A model generated the notes under the pieces. The model did not search any database, was not told where the DNA came from, and saw only the letters and a program-made list of their open reading frames with translations. A stretch of 64,000 nt of DNA from Mangifera indica (lineage: Eukaryota > Streptophyta > Magnoliopsida > Sapindales > Anacardiaceae), in assembly GCF_011075055.1 (NCBI RefSeq), contig NC_058148.1, forward strand, positions 620,001 to 684,000, in the 5' to 3' direction. Both the position numbers and the translations under genes were made by a program. This document shows positions 47,401 through 57,899 of the stretch, piece after piece. How positions within the stretch are numbered: the stretch's first letter is position 1; every line of letters starts with the position of its first letter.

Positions 47401-49325
47401 AATCTGTAATACCACAAATCAACAACAATACAATTATGAACTGTTGTTGATTGTTTAAAAATAGGTTGAATCAAAAAGTATAAACCTTCTTCTTGCCTAG
47501 CTAACCCAATCATCTTCGAATGCTCCAAATCTTATATGACACAATTATCAGATTTAAAAATGAGACAACACTTTGATGAGGAGGTAAGTTTACTAGTAGA
47601 AATTAAATTGTAGGTGAATTGTGGCACATATAAAACATCAAGTAACAGAAATTTATCATTGAAAATGACTAAACCTGTATAGGTGACAGGAACATACTAG
47701 TTGTTCGGTAGTTTGACAAAGTGATTATGGACTGGTTTAGGATTTTTTTAGAAAAGAAAGGGAGCAAGTGATATGATCAGTTGCCTTTGTATCAACTATC
47801 CAAGCCTTATGTGAAGAATGAGATAACGACAAAGATATACCAGATACCACAGTAGAGATATGGTTAGCTGAAGCAATTGCAGACTTTTGCTAAGGTTGTT
47901 GAATCAAATCAAGAAGTTGATCATACTGTTCTTTTGTGAAACAGGGAGCAACAAGGACTGACTATTGTGTAGCAACATTATGTATATTTTCTTTCAAGAA
48001 ATTATTGTCAACATCACTAGAAACTTCATACCCTTCTACTTGATTAATAATGCTGGTGGATGCATTAGACCTTGGTTTAGAACTAGGAGGAAAATGTTAG
48101 GAACCCAGCATTTATTCAATCAAAACACAAAATCAAAACACAAAATACATAATAACTAAAATATTTCATTACTAAAAACATTACAAGATAAACCGAATAA
48201 TTCGAGGAATTCGGGACCTCCCATTTTCCGGCCATTCGAGGCGCCGGAGACCTCCCCTTTTCCGGCTATTCGAGGCGCCGGAGACCTCCCTAAATCAGCC
48301 AAAGGTGGCTGCCCTCAAACCCCAAACCCTAATATTTTCTTCTCTTTCTTTTTAAAATTCAAACATATATATTTATAAAAGAAATGAGCCATTGGATTGG
48401 GGACAAGTGTCCCAATCCTAACAGAAAACCATGTTTCTTATATCATTTGTCAATAGTGTGGCCATACCAACCACAGAATGTACACAGAGGATGTTTAGCA
48501 TTTGCGTTTTGATCATTAAATGATCTTTGATTGCTTCTATGAGAAACGAAAACGAAATTATCATTCTGAGGTAGTGTAGAATCCAAGAACACCAAAACTT
48601 GCTTCGGTGGCAAAAGCTATGGACTTTGAAGTTGATGCCCCTTTAGTAATAGATAACTGCCTCTCATGTTAAATGACTAACGAAAACACTTTGTTAATGG
48701 ATGGAAGTGGCTGCATTAACATTATTTGAGATCGCACAATTGAGAAGTTGTCATTCAATCCTTTCAAAAAGCTGATGACATAGTCAGATCGATATTAACC
48801 CCTTACAACATCAATTGCACCACAAGTACATGTTGGATTGCAGGAATAATTAGGCATCGGCGTTAGATTTATCAGCCGAGTAAAATAGTTAGTAACTGAC
48901 AAATCTCCTTGCTAGAAATTAAAGATTTCATGTTGCAAGTCAGAAATTCTAAAAGAATCACCTTAACAGAATCTATCTTTAAGATTTTTCCAAACGTCAA
49001 TAGCATTGTCCAGCCAAATAATGCTCCGTGCAATAGAAGGAGAAAGAGAATGAACTAACCAAAAAAGCACCATTGTATTGCATCATTGCCACGCAAAGAA
49101 GGTTGGATCTATAGAAGCAGGAACTGGAATGGTTCCATCAACGAAGTGCAATTTATTCTTTGAAAGAAGTTCCATTTTCATGGATCTGAACCATGAATGG
49201 TAGTTAGATCCAGTGAGTACAAGAGATATGAGAACTAATGATGGATTCTCATTTGGATGAAGAAAATATGGATTGGAAGCAGACTCTTCTGGTTTGGGAG
49301 TAACAAGAAACTGATTTGTAGCCAT
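47401..49325 (-). pseudogene. copia gag and protease region, interrupted by a solo LTR
   Basis: Begins at ATG 49325 with the copia-like N-terminal domain (NPYFLHPNENPSLVLISLVL; GSNYHSWFRSMKMELLSKNK). It continues across stops with UBN2 motifs (GLNDNFSIVRSQIMLMQPLP; SINKVFSLVI) to a zinc-finger area near 48440, where the solo LTR lies. 47401-48090 holds the remaining gag/protease part with stops and no clear D-S/T-G. Confidence 0.75.
48095..48423. mobile_element. solo LTR (329 bp) nested in copia gag, TSD GAAAA
   Basis: TGTTAGGAACCCAG... to ...CCCAATCCTAACA, flanked by GAAAA at 48090-48094 and 48424-48428. It contains a two-copy 34-bp GC-rich direct repeat (units starting TTTTCCGG at 48224 and 48258). 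No internal domain. Strand not decided. Confidence 0.9.
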
Positions 49326-49349
49326 TGAATCAAATGACTAATAGCCTTG

Positions 49350-51500
49350 TACTAGAAGAGTTAAAAGATTACCATAGGCAGCCAGTTATTTTTCGTGCTG
49401 CCAAATATGGCCATAAAAAAGCTGTAGAGGCCTTTGTGCGTAGAAACCCTAGTTAGCCGACCATAAAAAGTGAGAAAGGTTATCTTCCCATTCACAAAGC
49501 AGCGCAGTCTGGCCACAAGGAAACAGTTTAGTTTCTACTCTCGGTGACGCAGAGGTGATTGGATGATAAAAATGGCATTAAACTTCTTAGAGACCTCATC
49601 AATTCTGGCATATATGGTAGCGAACATTCAAAACACAGCATGCCCTGGATAACGACACATGGAGGAATTGAATAATCACAAAGAAACCGAACATATATAC
49701 ATATATATTGCGTTGAAATGATCAAACTTCCAAATTTGTTGTTAATGAGACAAAATTTTTAAATTTTTCTATTGAAAAGAATAAACTTCATAGTTTTTTA
49801 TTAAAAGTTTGATTTTTTTATTAAGTTAAACTAAGAATTCAGTTCTCTAAATATGAAAAATAAAATTGGGTCCATTAATTAAATAAAACAATGTGATTGT
49901 TCGATATTTCTATTATTCCTTTCTTAGTCTAAAGTTAGTCCAGTTAACCTTGTCTAAAGGTTTAAAAAACGGACATGATTGGTTGATTGGGTCGGTCCAA
50001 CTAGGACTTAGGGCAAGCCCTATTTGAACTTGCCTGAAAACCAATTTAGGTAATTAGACAATGGTGAACAAAGATGAATTCATTAGAACTATCCTGGCTT
50101 AGACCCTTTTACTGAGTCAATGTTTGGTCTAAATATAATAACATTGATCTTTGTCTTTAAAAAAAAGAACATGTTTAAAGGTACAAATAGTTTAGAAAAT
50201 TCTTTTAGACTATTTGATTGCTTTTAAAAAGTGCTTCTAAAATTTTAGAGTTTATGGATTTTGCGCTTTTCTTGTAACCTCTTTTTGAGCTTATTCAAAG
50301 TGTTCAAGCCCTCAATTGTATAACTTTTTTGAGTCTAGAGCTAGTCTAGCCGATCTTATCTATTAGCCTAAAGACTTTTTCTAAAGGCACAAATATTTTG
50401 GATTCAATCTAATTTAGTTCAAATTTAAATATTTAGATTAGTTCAAATTTGATTTATTAGAGCTCGGAAAAAAGTCGATGATTCTCTGGAGAGGTATAGA
50501 ATCACATCGATAGCGACGCAAAAGAAAGATGGTGTCACGTCAAGGAGTTGTTGGGAAGGAAAAGTACAGATGAGGAAGAGAGGATTGACGACGTCTCAGT
50601 CTCAGGCTTGAAGAGTTGTCGGAGATGGAGAAGGAAGACGATTAGACGTTGAGTTGAATGTTGGAGAGGAGAAGAGTGAAAAACAACATTTCAAAAGTTG
50701 GGGTGGCAGTGAAACAGAAAAATATATGGGGGTTAACAGAATTTTTCCAAAGGATAAAAAAAAAGGGTAAAGAAACAAAGGGGATTTGGTAATTGTGCAA
50801 AACTAAAATAAAAATAAGGTCTGAGAAAAAAAAAATTAAAGTTGAGATTTTGAGGAGGATTTTAGCTGCTCCGATACCATGAAAGAATTAAGAATTGGAT
50901 TCTAAACTGAATGAATATTATTAACCAAATATTGTACAATTTGTAGTATTATAATGTAATATGAAAAGGAAATCTAATACTATAAAACAGAAAAAATAAT
51001 ATATACAAAATTAAAATAATATCGAATCATAATCAAATCAAATCAAATCAAAATCAGATTCAATCAGAATCTAACCGAAAGGGAAAGTAAATATTATTTA
51101 ACACAGTCCACATTGGTTGGCAAACAAAGTAAGTGTGGGTAATTGACCTGATTTAGGAGGCTTAGATGAAGGGTTGTCTAGTTTAAGGGAGGTTTCATCA
51201 GCCTTACAGCCAGTTAGCAATTCCCCGGTTGGAAGCTCAGGGGGAGGATTGTTGAGTATCACGTACCAACCAATCCAAATTGGTTGGAAAACAAAGTGGG
51301 TGTCTGTAATAGCACTTTTGCAGGCTCTAACACATCATAATAATCAAAATCTATAATGTTTTGTAGTCTTAAGACACATGTTAAGATAATTCAAACTAAA
51401 TAACAAAATTTTAATAATTTTAGATGCAAAGAATTCTAATTAAGTTCATGATTTTGACTTCTTCTAACTTTTTACTTGTAATAATCCAACTATATATTTC
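49350..51500 (+). pseudogene. broken paralog of the ankyrin-PGG gene (copy C), exon and intron part
   Basis: 49350-49616 matches the ankyrin exon (VIFRAAKYGHKKAVEAFVRR; KGYLPIHKAAQSGHKETV; LDDKNGIKLLRDLINSGIYG), with in-frame stops after RRNPS and after KETV, and a donor changed to GTAGCG. 51100-51480 matches the intron of copy B (41160-41400). The second and third small exons are not found; the sequence jumps from TTTTACTTGTAAT to flanking intron near 51480. 49640-51090 between them is AT-rich; 50470-50750 is purine-rich and unassigned. Confidence 0.8.
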
Positions 51501-52980
51501 TTAAAGGAGATGACAACATTCCGAATTATGATCTTTTATTTTAATGAAGGGATCAAATTTTCTAATTTTTCTATTAAAAGGATCATAATTTTACTATTTT
51601 TTGAATAAATCTGGTTATTGCAATATCCAAAATTAATGTGGAATTGTAATATCATAAATAATAAAATTATGTGTATATATTTTTGAGAATATAATTAGAT
51701 ACATAAATAATATGTCATTATATGATAATAATTTTGAATTAAATATAAAATAACTTTTAATCATATAATGATATAACATTTGTATATCCAATTATAAGCT
51801 CAAAAGTATACATATAACATTATTCTATCATAAAATACCTCACATCCAATGCTCTAAGAATTGATGGAGTGCTTGACAATACCTCTTTTAAAAACTCTAA
51901 TAATATCATAATGAAAATCTAGTAAGTAATCAACCAGATTTTATACTATTCATGGCACAAAAGGCTTCCCCACTCTCCGTACAAACATAGAGCCTAAGAA
52001 GGGAAAAGGACAATTTCCCACCCAAGTTTTGGTGAAATAACAAATATATACTTACGGCAGATAAAAAACTCAAATACTCACCTAAGTCTTAATCTATTAG
52101 GGCATACCCACAAATTTTCTATTAGAGTTAAGAGATAAAATAGTTATTTTATCAGTAATATTAAAATAATTAAAATTATATCTCATTTCTCCCCTTAGTT
52201 TGAAAAACTAACATTTCTCCCTTAATTAAGTTTTAAAAAATTCACTTTTTCCCCCGGGATACCAAACCTAAAATTCAGTCATTTTCTTTGACGAATAGTG
52301 GACTAATAATGGAGGACCTTTGGACAACAATCGTCCAAATCTAGACAATATTTCATAGTTCAGACTAGACGACAAGCATCATCCTCACTAGATGACTCTT
52401 CATCATCCAAATCATTGTCCAGAGTTGCCCAGTGAAGGACAATGAGTGTCATCATTGTCTAGCAATGCTCCCGTCGGTTGCCGGTGGCTGGAGAGAGAGG
52501 TGAAGAAAAAAACGTAGGTATTTGAGGGGGAAAAGTCACTTTTCAAAGTTCAGGTTTGGGATTAAATGTTAATTTTTAAAACTTGAGGGGGAAAATAAAA
52601 TAAAATAATATATTTTTTAATAATATTATTAAATGACGGTTTTATCTTTATATTTAATGAAAAATTTAGCAGCAATTTAGGAATGAGTGGGTCTTTAAGT
52701 TTTTCATCTGTCGCGGATGTATTATTGAAATTGAGCTAAAACTTGGACGGGAAATAGTCCTTTGCCCACCTAAGAATGATACAAATGTTTATATGTGCAC
52801 TATATGTATTCCATAATTCATCATTTTCTCTTTCACCTTGTGGAGAAATATTTGTAGAGGTGGCAAATTTATTAACTATAAGAAAACTGTTTCTCACTTA
52901 TTGAACAGTTTAATGTGTGGCAATCGAGACACTGTCACCTACTTCGTGTGCACTTATATGTAGTGGTGGACCTACGATTT
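51501..52980 (+). pseudogene. ankyrin copy C intron remnant carrying a MITE
   Basis: 51820-52000 and 52768-52950 align with 41640-41960 of copy B (ATACCTCACATC, AGAATTGA, CACCTTGTGGAGAA against CACCGAGTGGAGAA). Homology fades after about 52950, before any exon. The MITE at 52001-52767 is absent from copy B. Confidence 0.65.
52001..52767. mobile_element. foldback MITE, 767 bp, 9-bp TSD with one mismatch
   Basis: Ends GGGAAAAGGACAATTTCCCA and GGGAAATAGTCCTTTGCCC. Flanks GCCTAAGAA (51992-52000) and ACCTAAGAA (52768-52776) differ at one base. Arms of about 300 bp pair imperfectly; the centre is a mixed-composition loop. Same subfamily as 60492-61132 (shared CAAATATATAC, TTGTGGAAAT-type blocks). 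Confidence 0.85.
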
Positions 52981-54296
52981 ATGTTGAGGGGGGTTTCGTT
53001 TAAAGGTGGATACAAACCGAATTGAGTTTGAATACCCTTTTTATTTAAATTTGACTCAAATAAAAAATTGTTCAATTTAAGTTCAGCTTAAGTTTGTAAA
53101 GCCAATATTAATGATGGGTTGAGTTTATTTAAATAAAAAATAATTTAACTCGATTTAACTTGAGTTTGATTTAAATATATTACTCAAATCGATAGTTTGA
53201 ATTTGTGGTTTGGTTTTACTCGAATAAATAATTGAACTTCATAATTCGCTAACAAAACAACGTCATTTTACTTAAATAATAATCAAACAAAACCATTAAT
53301 TTAAACTATGAATTTGAACCGAGCTACGAATTTAAACCACCAATTCAAGTTATAAAATTAAGCTAAACCAACCCACGAATTTGAAACACCGATTTGAGTC
53401 ATAAATTTGAATTGAACTCGATCCAAAGAAAGCCATGAATTTGTACTACTAATTTGTGCTATAAATTCAAGCGAAACTAAGCTATAAATTTGAACCACCA
53501 ATCAAGTCATGAATTCAAGTTGAACTCGAGTCTAATTGAGTTGAGCCTCTTCTAGCTTGAGTTTAACTTGATTTAAAAAACGAGTCAAATCTTTTAGTTT
53601 GAGTTTAAATTAAATGAATTTGAAGTAAGCATAACTAAGCTTGAAAAATAAATACCACCAATCCTTGAGTAAAGGAAATAATACAAAAGAAAAAATACAG
53701 TAACACAAGTAACTTTTTGGTGAAAAAACCTTTTTCAATGTAAAGAGAGCCAAAAAAAAAAAAAAAGAGAGAGAACCATGGAGATCTAATGTTTGATTTA
53801 AATATAATATAATAAAAAATGTTTACGTTAGTCACAATCCATGAAAAATATTCACACAAATTTAAAAGCTTGATAACAATTTTAATACAAGTAAAATACA
53901 TAATTTTTTATAAAAAAGTTTAATGAAATTTACTAAATAAGTAGTTGATCTTCAAATTCACTTGATAAATAAAACATTAATTATCCACTTTAAAGATCCA
54001 CACGTCTCCTTGTGTATTAATAAAAAAAATCAAGTTAAAATTATATATTTAAAGATTTGAATAAGGAAAAATCAATGATTTAGCTTAACATCATTTTTTT
54101 AAATATTGAAACCTTGTATTTGGAAACCAAAATCATAAGGTATGGTTGTTGAAATTAAGTTGAAGATTTAGAGGAAGAAATCCAGTTTTTGAAATTAGCT
54201 TTCTTTTGGATTGACACGGACTTTGGTTTTTTATACAAATTGTTGTTTGAGTGATGATCAATTTCAGTTTTACATTATATTTAGAGTTTTATTTTA
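52981..54296. other. dispersed repeat and AT-rich spacer
   Basis: 52990-53640 is a degenerate low-complexity repeat rich in GAATTTGAACCAC- and GAGTTTGATTTAA-like motifs. 53641-54296 is AT-rich with no gene seen; the small open frames there are artefacts. Confidence 0.5.
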
Positions 54297-54745
54297 GGCC
54301 AAACGACTATTTCCCACCCAAAGTTTGATGTTTTCTCAAGTTTCCACCCTTTTACTATGGAAACACCAAATACCCACCTATGGCCGGTTAGATTTAATAA
54401 AACTCTAACGGTGGTAAGGGTAAAATCGTCATTTTCACTATAATATTAAAAATAAACTAAAATAGAATCTACTTTGCTCCCCTAAACTTTAAAAACTAAA
54501 ATTTTCCCCCAGCCTAAGTTTTAAAAAATCACAGTTTCACCCTAGGGTTTGGTTTTGAAATCTCCGACGACCTCTCCGGCTCCGTTGCCGACGGCCTCTC
54601 CCTCCCGAAGCAACCTCTCCTTTTGGCGATCTTTTTCCTCCCATTTGGAGGTCCGATCGGCGTCGGAGACACCTTGGGAGACAAAAAACTTCGTCGGGAA
54701 AGACGAACTTCGTCTTCCCAGATGAATACGAAGCCGTCGTCTTTA
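54297..54745 (+). repeat. left terminal arm shared with foldback MITEs
   Basis: Runs parallel to the left arm of 28606-29277 up to the GGAGACACCTTGGGAGAC centre, then diverges. It produces spurious open frames on both strands (54529-55065 minus) that should not be called genes. Confidence 0.8.
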
Positions 54746-54839
54746 TTAACCCAAAGGCAAAAAGGGGAATTAAGATTTCTTGATGGGAGTCTACACTTTC
54801 CAACAGAGATAACAACCACAGTAAAATGAAAACCCATGG

Positions 54840-57500
54840 CCTCGATCAAGTCTACATTAACCCAGAGGCAATTAAAAATGTTTGAGATGGTGTGCTTTAG
54901 ATATTTTCTGTGGTTTAGAGACATGAGATTCAGCTCAATCTTGGTTAACTCATTTATATTGAGAGAAGTTATCAGACATGATATGAGAGACCAGTTATGT
55001 TTTTGGATCAATGGGTTGATGTGAGGTTCAAACCATATGAGTTTGCTCTTGTTACTAGCCTTCACTTCTCCACGTTCACTAACATTGTGATGTTTATGCC
55101 ATGGGGTATCAAAAACAAGATCAAAGACACATATTTTAGGGGTTTCGATTCATAACCTACAGTGATTTTGAGAAGGTATTCACCACAAGGCCATGAAGGG
55201 GTGATTATGAGGGCATTGGCTACTTTATACCAGTAGGTCTGCATCATTTCTTTCTACTAGCATCAACATCATCATCATCGACTCCTACAGTTGGTGCATC
55301 TCCACTATTGATCCCACTCCTCCTGTGTCACCATTGGTTAAGCCCATAAAGTTTATATCACCTATCAGCATGGCCCCCATGACAAAGTGCCTTTCGTTGC
55401 TGGCGTCACCTCTATGACAAAGTGCCTTTCGCTCGTGCCCACTGACATGGCCCCTACAATGTCCATATTTGATTTTGCATTAACAAGATAGGATAATCTT
55501 ATTTTGGACGGGATGAGACATGAGATGTCTCTTTTACGAGAGGAGATATCTAGTCATATATTTTATTTAAAGCTCGGATAAGTCATTTGGAGGACATTGT
55601 GACACAAATTTGACCAGATATAGTCATTTAGGTGAAAATGCCACATGTTTATTTATTCGTTATTAAATATTTTTCTACTTATCAATTTGACACGTATATA
55701 TTTGTTCAAGGGTTTCACGACGATTCTGGTCGGCCCACACCTGTATGCACTAAGATTTCCTCTCCTCCTCCAACTAAGGTTAGTAATTATTTTATTTGTT
55801 ACTATATTTTATATGAAATGTTATTGAATAATTTATTATTACATTTCGTACAAGGTTTTCCCGACGATCGTAGTAGGCCCTCTCCTCTACACGTTGTGAT
55901 TCCATCTTCTCCCTCCCCCCTCCCACCCAAAGCAAAGGTTAGTAATTAGTTGTTACAACATTTTATATGAAATCTTACTAAACAATTTATTATTGCATTT
56001 TGTATAGGGTTTTGCCCATGAGGGAATATTAGTTCATAGTTCTCCACGTACACTGTCCTTCATCATGAAGGTATGTACATTGTTGTTATGAAGTCAGTTG
56101 AATGAAGTTAATCCTAATAAAGAGATAACTTTTCATTCTTCTAATTCTAGGATGAATGATTGTTTTTCCTAATAGACCTCCCAAGCAACTGAGTAAAAAG
56201 GTGATTGACATCAGCTCACAAAGAGATGATCTTATCATTGTCCTATCATAAGGAAATGGTGCTAAGGTATATCCATAATTAAATATATTTTTTCTTCTAT
56301 ATATTGGTAATTGAAAACATTAAATTCCTTCCTCAGTCCATCATGGGGGTATAGATGGTTGACTTGACATCACAGAGGATTCTCCTGTCAAACCTCCTCC
56401 TTTATACGTCAAAAAGGTAATATTAGCCCATTTCATCGAGTCTATTAATTAAGATAAATTATTGAATTAACAATTTTATGTATTTTTTTTGTTGTTGTGG
56501 ACCACTCATGGTAGGGTCATCCAAAAAGGTCCACTTGTACACATTTCATATGCAAATCTGATCAAACTAAAGGTGCAATGAAAAATTTAGACCTTTCCCT
56601 TCTTGACGAAAAAGCGTGAGAAAGTTTTCCTCAATTGGTACAACGAAGCTATAACATTGGATGATCATGAAGAATATTGCATAGGAGCGAATTCCAAAGC
56701 CTCTTATTGACACACGGTTGTCAAGTTGCGTTAATGGCTGATAGACAATGTAAGTAGTTTATATCCATTGACTTTGTTTAAATATTTCATATATTCATAA
56801 AAACATGGAACAATTCATGTTTTATATCCCATTCATGTTTTCTTGTCGATCATCAACATGTAGATTCTTTCTTGGCATTATTACGTCAATACCAATACGA
56901 GCAGCAGACCATCGTCCCATACTTTCTTTATAGGGCATATTGGTATGACATATGATAGTTAAAGTGCCACCCCACAGGGTGACTATAAGTTGTTAAAGCT
57001 CTTCATGAAGATGGTGGAGGCGAATTACATGCCAGTTTTATTTTACAAACCATGGGGGCCAATCGATCAAGTACTGTATATGCGTGTTTCTATTATAATT
57101 TATTTATATAAAACATGTGTCTCCATTATAATTTCTCAATGTTTGCAAGTTTTCATACTAACAAATTTTGACTGTGCCTATTAGGTCATAGGGGTCTTAG
57201 ATCTATGTGAGTAGAGGATTACTATATATGACCCCTAAGTGTTTTTACAGGCCACCATTAGGGGTTTGCTCGTCGAATGAGATTGTACACCATCTTAATC
57301 CCAACATTACTACTATCCATGAGTTTTTAAACCATTATAGGTCATACACCATGATACGATCACCTAGTATTGCTCCAAGCTAAGGATATCCCCTAACAAG
57401 GTGTAGGATCTAACAATTGTGGTGTTTTGATGTTATGCTTTATAGAGTGACTAGCACTTGATCAAAGTTTGGATTTCCCCTATAAACCCTTCATCTTAAC
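54840..57500 (+). pseudogene. DUF1985 / Ulp1-like protease gene carried by the MULE
   Basis: 54850-55160 reads, with one or two frame breaks, as a DUF1985-like domain (VNSFILREVIRHDMRDQLCF; KPYEFALVTSLHFSTFTN). 55500-55600 gives MRHEMSLLREEISSHI. 55711-56070 has three short similar exons. 56857-56950 reads HVDSFLALLRQYQYEQQT. 57000-57240 reads NYMPVLFYKPWGPIDQ and, after an AG acceptor, VIGVLDLCE...RITIYDP, as in C48 (Ulp1) proteases, where HW precedes it; the His-Trp is not visible. Stops are frequent. Active relatives cleave SUMO-like modifiers, but this copy cannot. Confidence 0.65.
55711..56070 (+). repeat. three tandem exon-intron units in the MULE cargo gene
   Basis: Exons 55711-55778 (GFHDDSGRPTPV), 55855-55937 (GFPDDRSRPSPL) and 56008-56070 (GFAHEGILVHSS) are each followed by GTTAGTAATTA-type or GTATGT donors. 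The two introns (75 and 70 bp) are similar. The period is about 145-153 bp. The pattern indicates tandem duplication of a small exon with its intron. Confidence 0.65.
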
Positions 57501-57899
57501 ATGTAGGTGTTTAGCCTCAAAATTGTATTTCCACTGTATCAAATAGATCATAGATACATATGCTTATTTTAGAATTGTTATGTATATATTTTATGTACGA
57601 TATTTTATTAGTTATGCATATGATTTCATGTTTTATTAGAGGTTTGAAAAAAGTACACCAATAGTTCATAAGTAATTTTAATACAAGCATAAATCAAACA
57701 TAACAATTGATTAATATATGTTAGAAATGTAAATAATAATGATATAAGATTTCAATGATTACATGTCATTTCAACATAAATAATATTGATATAAAATTCC
57801 AATTATTACATTTCATTTCAATAAGTACATAAATCAAACTAAATAGAAGGTTTAAGCTGTGAAAATCTCTTTTCTTTATTTCTTCTTGATAAACTCAAT

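Larger units (their letters stand above)
44455..49344 (-). mobile_element. Ty1/copia element (RE1-like), decayed, nested
   Basis: A copia element on minus nested in the RNase H region of the preceding fragment. LTR at about 44455-44675 (TGACTAATAGTAACAAG at its inner end; TATATAAC promoter-like motif inside). The next bases are a G-rich polypurine-like tract. RNase H, RT, integrase and gag follow in order up to an ATG at 49325. The right LTR is reduced to 10 bp (TGACTAATAG, 49335-49344) before ankyrin copy C begins. A solo LTR has inserted at 48095. Stops and frameshifts are scattered. Confidence 0.88.

Noticed and set aside
54529..55065. 178-codon minus-strand open frame
   Set aside because: It covers the MULE terminal arm and the antisense of the DUF1985-like exon; the plus strand carries the recognisable protein.
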